Part shown: positions 1 to 12,322 of the stretch, piece by piece | Layout of the letters: the number at the start of each line of letters is the position of its first letter | Numbering within the stretch: the stretch's first letter is position 1 | Source: Blasia pusilla | Lineage: Eukaryota; Marchantiophyta; Marchantiopsida; Blasiales | Length of the DNA: 64,000 nucleotides | Reading direction: 5' to 3' | Assembly: GCA_050084515.1 (NCBI GenBank) | Contig: CM114274.1 | Coordinates: 16,368,001-16,432,000 of the forward strand | The notes under the pieces: generated by a model | Seen by the model: only the letters and a program-made list of their open reading frames with translations | Told to the model about the DNA's origin: nothing | Databases searched by the model: none | Position numbers and translations under genes: made by a program

Positions 1-249
1 ATTAACTCTTGCTCCGTAAAGGGGGCAAGCTCATGACCTACACCACAACAATGAGGTTATGGCTGGGCCTCCCCCATAACGATGTGTCGTACTAATAGTA
101 GTTGGTACGACACATTGTGAGTGTCATCGGAGTCTATATCGATTTGGTGTGTATTTAGCAGGCTGTCCAATTGGGGATGAGAGGATTCCTACTCATGATG
201 TTGTGCGGGAATCATGTTAAGTATTACTCACGAGAGTGGCTTCCATATG

Positions 250-1189
<940 letters not shown>

Positions 1190-1199
1190 ATGAAAAACC
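1190..1199. repeat. target-site duplication, left copy
   Basis: The 10-mer ATGAAAAACC lies directly outside the left inverted end of the element and is repeated exactly at 12313-12322. MULEs make 8-11 bp (typically 9-10 bp) target-site duplications on insertion. Confidence 0.75.
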
Positions 1200-1312
1200 G
1201 ATAATCATAGTCTGTCCTAGCTTTGCATTGAAGCTACGTAGGGTAGCGGCTACCTCGAGCAACGTCGGGCGTTGGTTTTAGGATCAGTAGCACCTGCGGC
1301 AAGAGACCTCGG
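1200..1312 (+). repeat. MULE left terminal inverted repeat
   Basis: From 1206 the sequence matches the reverse complement of 12305 downward: 12 exact bases, then about 42 of 51 identical. After a short gap it resumes at the GGGCGT block (about 1268) and continues weakly to about 1312. Similarity may reach further inward, because both ends carry hairpins about 250 bp from the terminus. Confidence 0.7.
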
Positions 1313-1437
1313 ATATCGGCGAAGAGGGATGGGGAGGTCACGACAGCGTCGTTTGGGCCCTATCCCCGTCCGTTGGAGGGACGGATGGGGTAGTCAATGA
1401 CGTTTGGTGGAGAGATGGTCGGCGTCGACGTGAAACG

Positions 1438-1475
1438 GCGTCCGTCTCCGTCTTCTCATGGACGGAGACGGACGC
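1438..1475. repeat. perfect 15-bp-arm hairpin in left MULE end
   Basis: Arms 1438-1452 and 1461-1475 are perfect reverse complements around an 8-base loop. The arm is built from the repeated unit GTCCGTCTCC. A similar hairpin sits at 12055-12090 in the right end. Confidence 0.9.
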
Positions 1476-1974
1476 TCTCCATCGGTGTCGGCACCCTTGG
1501 CGTGTCTCGGCTCTAGTATTGCGGCTGCTCCACTCTCTCATCGCTCCTTGAACTTGATGTGTTGAGGTTTTTCCCAAGATTTGTGCTCAGTCGGGGTTTG
1601 CTCTACTGCTCATGCTTGTCGGTGGGGTTTCTTAGAAGGTTGCTATTTGAGTCGAGGAGTTGGTCACCGAGTTTGGGTTGCTGTTCGGATCGAGGTCTTG
1701 GTGATTTGTTCGATTTGAGGAGCTCGTCCTGGACGAGGTTTGCTGTTCAAGTCGAGAAGCTATTTGCCAGGTTCAGGCCGCTATTTGGGTCGAGGTCCTG
1801 TTGCCTGGTCGTCATTGCAAGGTCCGGTGTGGTCGAGGAGCTGGTCGCCGAGTTCGGACTTCGGATCACTTTGGGCTTCGAGTTCCTTTGCTGATGGGCT
1901 CAATCGGGCTCCTTCCGCACTTCGGTGTTGAGCTTGATCGAGCTCCTCTCCTTCCAATCTTCGTTGCTGCGCTT

Positions 1975-2580
1975 GCTCAGGTTCTTTCTTTCCATCTACT
2001 CTTTGATCTGTTTGAGGTCCTGGCTCGTTCCGTTGCCGTTCGTTGCTCCTTGGTCTTTGTTGATCGACTTCGAGCTGGAGATCCCGGATTGACATCGGTC
2101 TAATCTGGGTACAAGAATTTGAAACCAGTGATAAGGACAGTGATAGGGATGGAGATTTCTATCTGCTTCTGCTTACGGTTGCCACCGGGCATAGTTGAAG
2201 AAACTTATCGGAGATCCCTCGTCTTCGATAATAGTTTTTTTTCCATAGACGTAGAAAGAACTACGGCATGCAAAATGATATCTTGAATCGAATCGTGATC
2301 GTACCATGCAGGATCCAAAGCTTGGGCAGGCTCGATCCACGTGTGATTCCATGGGCTTGCTCAAGTTTAGGGTTTTCCACCCACTCTTCGATTTTTTTCT
2401 TCCAGGTCCTGGCTTGTTCCATTCTCAGTTCCATTGTTGTTTGTTGGTCCTTGGTCAATGATGTTTGACTTTGGGCTGGACATCCGAGATTGACAGTGAT
2501 CTTATCTGGGTACAAGATCTGAAACTAGTGATAGGAATGGAGATTACTATCCGCTTCCGCTTACACTTGCCACTGGGTGG
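1975..2580. repeat. degenerate direct duplication (about 220 bp, 385-bp spacing)
   Basis: The segment at about 1975-2190 recurs in the same order at about 2355-2580. Shared blocks include AGGTCCTGGCT, TCTGGGTACAAGA and GTGATAGG.ATGGAGAT. The copies have drifted by substitutions and indels. On the minus strand both can be read as Gln/Glu-rich frames, which I regard as unproven. The region around 1640-1860 also has loose internal repetition of GTCGAGGAG-like blocks. Confidence 0.7.
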
Positions 2581-3011
2581 GACATCCAAAGTCATTTGCG
2601 GGTGTAGCCATTAGTCTTCCAGCAGGTAACTCGAGGGATTTTTTTTCTCGAGATCTCAAGCCTCAGAAGAAGAAAGGATATCCTATGTCGTGGTCTTTCT
2701 CTGAGGTCGCTCCTCCTTTCTTCTCCTATGGTCGCGTTCCTCTCTCTTCGGCTCCTGGTGCATCGGCTTGATTTCGCTCATGGATTCAGAAATACGGTGA
2801 GCGGCGCCTTGTGAAATCTTGCTTTAGCGTTCGTCCGTTTCTGCAATGCTAATGCGATGGTTCTCATAAGCTTGTTGAATTGCGCTTGTTTTTGGTATTG
2901 TGTAGGTTTGTAGGTCATTAGTAACATTGGAAGTCCGCCATCGACATTTACTATTTTTGAGCCAAAAGGGGAGGTAGGTTTAAAGCCACCAAGGACAAAG
3001 ACGTTAGGGCC

Positions 3012-3772
3012 ATGTCGGGTCAGCCGATGTTTTTAGATGCCAACGGGTTGCGGTTGTTGGGAATTAAGGTTAAAAAACCTGAAAACATGATTGGTATTTT
3101 ATCAGGGAACCAGGGTGATCTTGAGACATGGGTCAGCCCCATATACATAGCAGTTTTAGTTCATATTTTTTTTTAGCTGATATTGTATGCAAGCGCTCGC
3201 ATCCTCACTCCAGAATGTATTTTGATGATTGGATTGTCTTAGAGTTTCCTTTGGAAACTTATGAGTGTCTAGAATAGGTTGCAATACATGATGGATTTAA
3301 TGTTGCATTCTCACCCAAGGCCTGGTTGGTGGGGGACCATGTATGGTTAGACTCTTATTTCCAGAAGAAGGGATCGACTGAATTTCTAGTGGTCGAAAAC
3401 CAAGGAGGTAAGATGAATGTTGTCCGAATTAAGGACATAAAACATTTGATGGGGGCATCCAAACAGAACATGCTTGCCAATATTGTTTGTACAATCCGGT
3501 TAAAGAGGAGAGTGTCCACCTCTGAGGAGAAGGAACCTGTTCCTTGGGTTATCGATGTTACTTCTAAAAGTATGTACCTTATCAACAAGACTGATGTGGA
3601 TAACAAAGCACCTATTGGGAATGAGCACATTTCAGATTTGTCCAAAGTACTGAGTTCCATGGCCCTTCTGAATTTGGCCCGGGCATTTCTTGGTACCTTG
3701 CTTCCTTCTGGAATTATTTGTCTTACGGAGTTTAGGGTGATTACCTTTGTAGTATTTACATGGTACACCTGA
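3012..3772 (+). pseudogene. unrecognised MULE accessory reading frame
   Basis: A protein-like frame runs from about 3179 to 3772 and is broken by one TAG at 3284-3286. After the stop, 148 residues remain open from 3326. The composition is that of a soluble globular protein, with mixed charge and many hydrophobic residues. The frame upstream of the stop (for example MYFDDWIVLEFPLETYECLE) is equally protein-like, so the stop probably interrupts one older gene. A second open stretch begins at an ATG at 3012 and may be an upstream exon. I do not recognise the family. It lies on the strand opposite the transposase, as expected for an accessory or captured gene of a MULE. Splicing is possible but not resolved. 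Confidence 0.35.
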
Positions 3773-4539
3773 ATTCCTCACGCATGTATCTTATTGCCCA
3801 TTGGCATGGCTGACCAATTCGAGTCTTTGTCTTCATCTTGTGTGTAGGTAGTGGGGGCTCCTCTAGACTTTGACCACTTGTGCCATGTTATGTTTAGGGT
3901 AGAAGTAGGTTTTCTTATGTTTATGGCCTTGGCACCAGTACATAATTCGGATTGTTGTGATGTTCATATAGATTTTTAATGTGTCTGTATGAAGTAGAAA
4001 TTTTGTAAACGTTTAAGATATAATATATGCGTTGGGAATACTATAGCCAAAACCAAGAATTGTCCTCAAATGGAATTTGGAGGATGTATCCTACAAATTT
4101 TGGTAGGAGTAAGAGGTATGGATGCGGCAAAAGTTCAGTAGCTAGATTAGTTTAGATCTTTAGAAGTATGTTTTTACATTCCACCTTTGCATTGCAATCG
4201 TTGCGGGACATGTGAAGCTTTTGGTTGAATGGGTTTAGTAATACTCTGAGCAACACCTCTATGCTTGTATATGTAGATGCGTAGGCGTGTGAGTGAGAAC
4301 TCGTTGTGGATACACGCCGGGTTGAAGCCCAACCAACAAACATTTTTGCTGCATTTTTGGGCAAGAGTGTAGGTCCTCCAGACAAACCAGCATTACAAAC
4401 CTCTCTTTGGCGGGACTCGGTGGAGTAGGTTCATTATTGCTATTCAAAGGAGCATAAGCAATTTGTGTGCCTATGCTCCAAGTGCATTGAGTACTTTCGC
4501 GGGCCAGAAACTTTTAACTAACACATTGCATCACATTGG

Positions 4540-5815
4540 TTGAGGCTGGTGCCTGGAACACCAAGGGCAAGTGGTAAGAAGAAGGTGGAAGCAGACAATG
4601 ACCGAGATGACATAGAGGATGAAGATGATGGTAAGGGTGGTGGAATTGAACTTTCATATGCAGTAAGTGAGATGGTAGCAATGTATGGTGCTCAGATTTC
4701 ATGATAGCCTTCCTTCATTGATTTATGTTATGCCTTGTGCAAGGAACCAGGCTACCCCATCTGCAGCCAACTTATGTCTGCAAGGCACCGTGGAGCAACG
4801 CTGCGCTAATCGCAGAAAATAGAAGAAGGCCACTCTTTTGAATAAAGCCAAGGAGCATTCCAAACGGGCGACGAGCCCATTTGTCCCTATGCCCATTTTG
4901 CCAAATCTGTTGATTGCTTTTGAGGGCTATAGGACAGAGGAACACAATCATACCTCTTGGGCAGTTTTGGCTAGGGTAGATGAGTATGAGAAGGTCCGAG
5001 AGGAACTAGAGGGTGCCCTTGTGCGGCCTACCACCACTGTGAGAGGAAGGATTGAATCAGGCCGCAGGCTTCTCCCTTCCACTATCCCTGTAGATAGAGC
5101 TCAGCAGTCCACGTATTGGAGATGCCTAGCTGCTTTCCATCATCTAGGTGCGGTATGGATCATGGATAGACAGTAACCATACCGGTGGGATACTGGAGCC
5201 AAAACCAGGCAACATCAGGTTGAACATTCTCTGCATATTCTAGATGAAATGCGTCGAGCATAAAGGCATGCATGGTACATAAGCGAGGAGTACTACCTCC
5301 CACGCTTCAAGTTCAACTACAAGATTTGGAGAGAGAAGAGTAAACCTAGCATTCTTGCCAAGTTCAGGGATAAAGTCTCTCGCATGTATGTGGATGGAGT
5401 CGGTTGCTTCCTTGCTGATGCGGTTGTCCGGATATAGTGCTGCTTCATTTCATGCAAATTTCTCTGTAGGAATCATTGCCAAGTTGTGAGTTCATGATTT
5501 TCCATCGTACCCCTTCTACATCCGCATTGTCTCTAACAAGTTCTAGATGTGCATGGTGGCCTGGATGTGGAAATCATAGATTCTAGTGACTCTGACAGTA
5601 GTGATACACATCTCCCAAGTCCTCAACCCACCACGCATAGGACCAGGCGCCATATCATACAAGAGGACCAAGCACAAACTGAGGGTGGTGAGGAGGGAAA
5701 TGCGGGAGTTCATGTCGAGGAGAGTGAGGAGGATAATATCTTGATTCAGAGGCGGAGAAGACCAACAATGCTTTGGATACGTCATGTGCATAGTGAAAAG
5801 GTGCAGAAGCGATAG
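4540..5815 (+). other. possible exons of an acidic accessory protein in the MULE
   Basis: Three coding-like pieces lie on the plus strand. Around 4550-4665 is a Lys-rich then Asp/Glu-rich frame ending at a GTAAGT-type donor. From 4838 to 5176 is a 112-codon frame with charged helices. From 5549 to 5815 is an 88-codon frame rich in Ser/Asp and then Glu, ending in a basic Arg cluster. They could be exons of a nuclear DNA-binding or adaptor-like protein, but no domain is recognisable and the exon joins are guesses. The two intervening stretches have stops in all frames. Confidence 0.25.
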
Positions 5816-6290
5816 AAGGGTGCGGTAGGATCTCGAAATCCTGCCGACTCAACCCTGAACTTGAGCTGGGTGATTCGAACCCAGTCATGGAGAGTCATGG
5901 GCCAGGTGATGATGGCCCAATTGAAGACTTGCATACCCCCGATGAAGTGATCTTGCAGGTGGATCCATAAATCATGGAGATTGCACCCAAGGGCATGACT
6001 AGAGAAGAAAAAGCCTGAAGGAGGAGGATGATGATGTTTCACAACAGGTGTCTTACATTAAGCTCAATTCTGTCTATGACATTTTTTGATTGTATGTCTT
6101 TGGAGCATTTCGAGTAATTGCACTTGTGTTGATATGTTGGAATGTGTTCAGAATCCTGCACTTGGGAATCTCAAGGACCGGGGCAAGGACCTTGAAGACC
6201 CTTTGGTCTTATCGGATTGGGAGGGTACTGAAGGGTTTAGTGCCGATTAATTCCAGGCCACACCTTTATCCGAGTTCTGCACTCCACTCT

Positions 6291-6345
6291 GACTTTGAGG
6301 CATGCCATCCAGAGTTGCGGCCTCTGGATGGCATGCCTCAAAGTC
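6291..6345. repeat. perfect 24-bp-arm hairpin with 7-base loop
   Basis: Arm 6291-6314 is the exact reverse complement of 6322-6345, separated by TTGCGGC. There is no mismatch, although neighbouring transposon sequence is strongly decayed. The GCATGC cores make each arm partly palindromic as well. Confidence 0.97.
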
Positions 6346-7830
6346 CTTGACCACCACAAGGGATGACTTTTTGGTGAGTGTGTAGATGTATCATGTGGTT
6401 TCCAAGTTGCCTTCTCCTTTGATTTGGTGATTGGCATCTAATATCTCAGACATGTATGTGTCGTGTCATTGCAAAGGTTGCTCTACATTTTGCGCCCTTC
6501 TCATAGTTTTTGATAGTATTCCTCGGCGATTATCAAGTCATACCACTCGCATGTAAGGTGTCACTTTTCTTGTTGGTCACGCTAGTGTCAAATCTGTTGT
6601 GTATATGATGGTTACTTCTATCTGAACATGCTTTTGTTGTGTACGTATGTGCAGATGACTTTCTGCAGTAATTTTCTTGCATTTTGGCGGATGCTCGTAT
6701 CATCATTTTGCGGATGTTTAGGACTTAGTTCATGACCTGGGTGCATCTTTAGAGTAAGTATAGGAAAGTACCTAGGAGGAACATAGCCTTTGAACTTCTC
6801 TCATTGTGCTTTGGAGTTCTGAAATGAAACATGGAGTACAGATTTTGTTCTTCTTCATGTCTCCACTAATGGTTCTTCTTTTTGGTGAAGGTGCAATGCT
6901 AAACGTTTAGTGTCCAGCTTCTGGCCCACATTTTCCCTTACCATGTTGTCTGTTATGAAGGTCTATCCAACAAGGTTAGGTTACCTTAGTTGGGCTATAG
7001 GTCCTGGTCTGCTGAACTATTCTGGAGGAAATGGTATGGACCAAAAGGATACCATTGTCAATAAAATTCAACACACAACTTGCAGTGGAATTTTTGTTCT
7101 TTGTCCCTAAGATTGTACTCTTGGATCATTTTGCAACAAATTCCTCCTTACCTTATTCTGATGTGTCTTAGATGGTATGAATAATCACATATGCTTCCAT
7201 TTGTTGGTAAACTATGTAATCCACAATGAATCGATGTATGAAAACTAGGCTTGTCAATTCCAGAATTTTCAATCAAGTAAAGAACTCATGTGAAATCAAC
7301 TCATAAACACATGGAGTACATGACACCCTGATCAAAATATAAGACAAGTGTTCCAAATACCCGGAGCAAATACAAGTATAGGGAACAAAACTGAGTGGCA
7401 CCAAAAATGTATGAAGAGCAAAATGGAGGTGTTTATTCATGAACACCTCAAAGTCTGTGTTTCAAAGTCATTTGCCTCAAACATCGGACTTTCAATTCTA
7501 GCCTTCTTGTTGCGTATCCCCCACTGAAACAATTTTGAAGCCACTGTGACAATTCCGGTTAGACACGATTTTAATCATGCTCTAATTAGGGGAAGTTCAC
7601 CTTGCACCGCTAAATGTTTACGAAGAGGCACGGACCTCAAGGGTAGGGTTCGTGGGCCTTCTGAGGTGTTTTCTTTAGTTACAACTACGGAGGTAGTCAT
7701 AACCATATTATAGAAGTTCCCTAAAGCAGACACAAATGCGTGGCGATGCCAACTTCATGTCCCTAAACACAAAGCTCACGGTGTTGCCTTGGTGACCGTG
7801 GCTTGGGTACAAACATACTATCCTAAGAAA
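6346..7830. other. MULE interior with no gene recognised
   Basis: Open frames here are short (66 codons at most) and do not resemble known proteins. No RNA gene was seen. The stretch separates the plus-strand accessory frames from the minus-strand transposase. Confidence 0.5.
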
Positions 7831-7839
7831 ATAGTACAT

Positions 7840-8030
7840 GGTTACTATGGTTTAGTTTCAATTCACATAGTAAATTGACTGTGGTTACTAAGGTTTGGAT
7901 ACTTCAATATTAACCAAACTGTGGTAACTATGGTTCGGATACAACTATTACTATCCAATACCGTGAAGACAGGGTTACTATGGTTCACAACTTAACCTAC
8001 ACGACGGTTACTATGGTTTGGATGCTTGCG
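7840..8030. repeat. short imperfect tandem array, GGTTACTATGGTTYGGATAC core
   Basis: The core occurs five times, starting at about 7840, 7883, 7923, 7973 and 8006. Spacing is irregular, from 33 to 50 bases. The copies differ at a few positions, and one has GGTAACTATGG. It lies about 440 bp beyond the 3' end of the minus-strand transposase and could be a subterminal binding array or a decayed minisatellite. Confidence 0.8.
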
Positions 8031-8469
8031 TACTATCACATGATTGCTAACCGTACTGAATTACAGTGAACATGAGACATGATCTTCTAAACACGTTACT
8101 CGTGCGTAAACATCCGGGCCTTATATAAAGGCTACATTTTTTTATGATGAACATCATATTTCTTGTGTTCCGTGGCTAGTATATGAAATTCAGAAATACT
8201 TCATCAATCTTGAATCTGTGAGTCCTGGACTACATACAAATTATCGGCTCTTCTTACTTATTCATATATTTGGCTTATGTGTGCAACATATCGCTCTTCA
8301 TCCAACACACTATCAAGTATGACATCTACAGTGGTTCTCTTAGTAGTAGTGCTCATTTTGTAGTTCTTATGTGGCCTTCTATCTACCAAAGGCTATTCTG
8401 ACTGTTTATTATTCTGGTTAGTTCCCTTGCTTTCATATTGGCTCACAATAGCATCCAAATCGAGATGAT

Positions 8470-11413
8470 TACATGCATCTGCTTCCAATTCCGCCTCCAT
8501 ATTCAGATATTTTGATCATTTTGCTCTGGGAAAGGACTCCATCTGGTTCATTATTGCTTGGGGTTGATTCCTCCCTGTGGAATGTGATCTCCTTCTTTGA
8601 TGCATCCGCTCAAACCAATCCATCCGCCAACGCAGCCGAAAATCATGAGACTTGCCTCCAACAAAGGGTTCGGGGAAGTGTTGTCCAATGTTAATTAAAT
8701 TTTCTGGAAGTTTGGTGTTCGTCTCTATCCACGCCTTCAGGATCAAAAGTGAGTCCATATCCTTCTACAAAAGTACATACAAATGTTCAAGAAGAACATT
8801 GCAAAATGGGACTCCAATGGTTGTGGCCAAGCATTCTTCCACCATCTCTCGAACATCTTTTGAAGTTGTTGCTTGTGATACAACTATAGGTGTAGTAGCC
8901 TATGCCTCTTCTGGATAACCAACATCATCAAAAAAATTTGATTCCACTAGTGTGTCTCCATGTTGCTCCTATGCATGCCTTTGCATCATGTTTTCCAACC
9001 CACCCGCTTTGCTACCAAAACGTGTGCGAAGGAAAGACAAAAACTCTACTTCGGAGTGCCCACTCAACAATAAGCACTTCACCTGATACAATTTAAAAAG
9101 TCTCAGTAGGCTGCATGTAAATCCTCGTACATCTAGTGCAGAAATAAGACATACTGGATACATAGGACTATTTGATTTCATGTGGGACTATAGCTTAATC
9201 ACCAAACCCGAGGTGCAACAAACACACCTGATGTTTACACGTGAACCCTTCATTGGCACGAGGGCATGTACAAGCAACATCGTTCTTGTCATAGTCAACC
9301 ACATCATGCCAATAGTCTGGCTTGGAGCATCTCTTCACGATTGTGCATTTCCTCCCATCTACCAATTGAAATGTGACATGGTTCTCTAGGATATCATTTG
9401 CCCTTCTAATAGCCCTGAGCATGACTTTCTGGATTGCCTTGTTCCTCACCATATCCTCTCGTTTCAAAAATCCCAAGTACCAAAAGAAATCTTCTGTTTC
9501 CCCGCATAAGATCTGCACAAGCCATATGAGCTTCCTGGTGGATTTTGTAGGCATGCTAGAAGTGAGATGCATTTTCAGAGTGTGGTGCCACCTTTCTATC
9601 GCGTCATTTGTATCTTGGTTGGATCTTGCATGCTTACGATAGCCCTTTGCCCAAGTAACAATCTTAGGATGACAAAAGTTTAGGTAGTACCTCACAAAGT
9701 GGCGTACAGTTGCAGCCCATCTTGCGCATGAAACGATACGAGATATCCACGGGATCTAGGAAAGAAAACCATTGCTTAATTAATATGTTGCCTACTCCAA
9801 CAACGGACATAGTTGAGAAGCAATGAAACAAACTACTATTATTGACGAACGGAGAACATACCTTCTTCACGTGAGTACATGACACCACCCAAGTCTCTGT
9901 TCATGTCAACTTTTGTAATTGGACAACCGACCCGTTGGTGCAAATGTTTTAACCAATTATTCCCTACATACCATAGATACATGTCTATAGGAACATCAGA
10001 GAAGACTTCTCCGATTGCAGATTGTTCCTCTTTGGAGTTGTCAACTATGAAGCATGATGGTTTCCAACTAGGGCTATCAACCGACGCAAGATCTCTCATC
10101 ATATATGTATATGCCCACTCCTTGATATGGGCCAATGTATCCACCAGATCCCGATGTTGATGCCTCTGTAAAATGGCTCATACTAGAGATAATCCGTTCT
10201 GAAACTTTTCAAAACCCAGCAACGTGAATAGTTGATACTGTGAACATAAAAAAGAATGTGTTCAGGATTCTGATTGTTCATGTACATAGTTATTAAAGTG
10301 AACTCAACATTCCAAATGTTCAGATTTGTGCCAGATCGTGCAGCAGTCGTCAGATGACACCACAGAACTTATGTAGCCTAGATACTCCTCTAAGAGAATG
10401 ACACTATGGTTGTAAGGCCCTGAAATTACCTCATATGTGTTTGTGCCATGAGTGGCATCCATGGAGATGGCTCCACCGTTACCAAGATGCAGAAGATTCT
10501 GAAGCATCCAAGGTGTAGAAATGACAAGGCTAAAAGGTTGGCCTAAACTAGAAATGGCCTCCCTGTAGTGTATGATATTTTAAGAATGAGCTGCAACCCA
10601 ATGTTGGATTCCAGTGGCATTGTCGGTTCCATCATACCTCCCTTCGCGTCTTTGCATTGAATGCTTGATATTAAGGATATCTTATGGTTTTAACATAGCA
10701 TCCTGCCCCAAGCTTGTTCTTGATTAGGATTCTCGCGAATGTGTTCATGGATCCATCTCCTATGCTACTTCATGATATTTAAGGGGCTCACGTTGACTCG
10801 CAATAACCGTTCAACAAAATCCCTACAATGAGAACTCAACTTCGGGGCAATGATTGCATTTGCAATGTCAACAGTCTTGTCTAAGTCCCCATGGCATATA
10901 TTGCCCGCTTTATCGACATGCTTGGAATGCATATGCCTCAACATAGAACACCCAGGACGGTCCTTTGAGGTTACAACGGCAAAGTGGAATTGGCATCCAC
11001 GTCCCTGAGATAACCCTAGCCGTGTACTTTGGCTTCTTGGCCTACTACCCTTGCCTCCTTTGCAGCGCCGGTTTGAATCAAATACCTCACTTGGCAAAGA
11101 TGTCTAGACACTATTCCTATGATCCTGGGGTCCATATGAACACCAGTATCGAATTGTAACATGTATTTTTCCCTAATTTGTTGGTATTCCTTTTCCTAAA
11201 TATGATCTGGAAATGTGGTCTTTGTTCTTCACCATGAATGAAGTCTTCAACCCTATTTGAAGGAATCCATGCCTCTTTTCTATTACCATACCAAATCAAT
11301 TGTTCGCTCAAGAAAGGACCAGGGAGAGGGTTTTGGATAACATTGCATTCAAATGCACCAGAATATTTGGTGAATTTCACCATGGCTATAAGCTGCTCAT
11401 GGATGAGGAACAC
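8470..11413 (-). pseudogene. MULE transposase with SWIM zinc finger, broken
   Basis: Read from high to low coordinates, an N-terminal DNA-binding-like part lies at 11413-10765. The DDE transposase core follows. SMDATHGTN at about 10450 carries the first catalytic Asp. CFIVDNSKEEQSAI at about 10040 carries the second Asp. NDAIERWHHTLK at about 9600 carries the catalytic Glu. A SWIM finger of form CxCx8CxH (ACTCPRANEGFTCKHQV) lies at about 9220. A further C-terminal region continues to about 8516. The order and spacing are those of plant Mutator-like transposases. The protein is interrupted by several frameshifts and stops (for example between 10765 and 10507, and at 9695 and 9195), so the copy should be inactive. 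Some breaks could be introns. Cut-and-paste transposition of the surrounding element is the expected role. The original start codon is uncertain. Confidence 0.8.
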
Positions 11414-12054
11414 AAAAAGAGGATGGATGATTGCATCTCCAATTCAAGTTCAGGCTTCAAGTGTGAATTCTTTCCATTCGACCTGGGCAAAACCACACAG
11501 TACATAAATGAAACACCAAAATTGTAGTGCACATAATAATAGACATGTTTTCTTGGACTACAAATCAAGCTCGTATCATTCACCATGCACGAATGTGGCA
11601 CGAATAGCTACTTCTGCAAATTATCAAACGATATGGATTACTTTGCTACATTTTTCTAGAACACTCAATGCAAATTTTCTGCCGGATACGCAAATAATCT
11701 CACGTACAAACTTTGGTTCTTACATGAAAAAGTTTCGGAGTGGACACCATCCGCCTAATCCGGCTTTTAATCTGTGGTCCGCGGCTCGTAATCAAGTTCG
11801 AACTAAGCGCTTGCTAATCCGCTCGTAATCCGGTTCCAATATCAGCTAATAATCCGATTGTCCTCATCTCTCAACGTATAAACTGCGCTGTGAGCAAATC
11901 ACGTCTCTCCCGCTCTTCTCCCGGCTCCGTTCCATATTTGAATTACACTTACTAATGCTGCCCTGATCCCGACTGAACCTATAGTGAGAAGCCTAGCCCC
12001 GCCTGAGTCAAAACGGTCTGTCCAGGATATGATTACGCCGTACCAACGTCCGTT

Positions 12055-12090
12055 GGAGACGATGTCCATGATATTACGACATCCGTCTCC
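12055..12090. repeat. near-perfect hairpin in right MULE end
   Basis: Arms 12055-12066 and 12078-12090 pair over 12 bases with a single bulged C. The position and GGAGAC-type arm mirror the hairpin at 1438-1475 in the left end. This supports inverted ends that extend at least 250 bp inward. Confidence 0.8.
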
Positions 12091-12213
12091 CCGACGCACG
12101 TCCTTCATTATGGGGTGCACGCCGTCCGTTATGGGCCGGACGGCATCGGGCCAACCTGTCAACCTCCGTGCCCGCTTCCAGTCCCAATATCCGTTGGAAA
12201 GCGCTCTCGCAGC

Positions 12214-12312
12214 GGCTCTGCTTCCCGGAGGTACCGACGCTTAGACCGACGCCCGAAGTAGCAGCTACCCTACGCGGCTTCAATGCGAACGCGGGACAGA
12301 CTATGGTCTTCT
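12214..12312 (-). repeat. MULE right terminal inverted repeat
   Basis: The reverse complement of this stretch aligns with 1200-1312. The best block is 12255-12305, with about 42 of 51 identical including 12 exact bases at its outer edge (GGACAGACTATG on the plus strand). Confidence 0.7.
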
Positions 12313-12322
12313 ATGAAAAACC
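12313..12322. repeat. target-site duplication, right copy
   Basis: This is an exact copy of ATGAAAAACC from 1190-1199, directly outside the right inverted end. Confidence 0.75.

Larger units (their letters stand above)
1200..12312. mobile_element. Mutator-like DNA transposon (MULE), 11.1 kb, decayed
   Basis: Four things define the element. It has diverged terminal inverted repeats: CATAGTCTGTCC begins near 1206 and its complement ends at 12305. It has a perfect 10-bp direct repeat immediately outside both ends. It has internal hairpins at matching depth in both ends. It has a minus-strand transposase with MULE catalytic motifs and a SWIM zinc finger at about 8470-11413. The length is large for a MULE, and the left half (3.0-5.8 kb) contains plus-strand reading frames that are not transposase. 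The ends are only about 80% identical and the transposase is frameshifted, so the copy looks old and inactive while its duplication is still intact. The exact outer base of each end could be off by one or two positions. The right end lies 1.2 kb upstream of the start codon of the flagellar-type gene. Confidence 0.75.
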
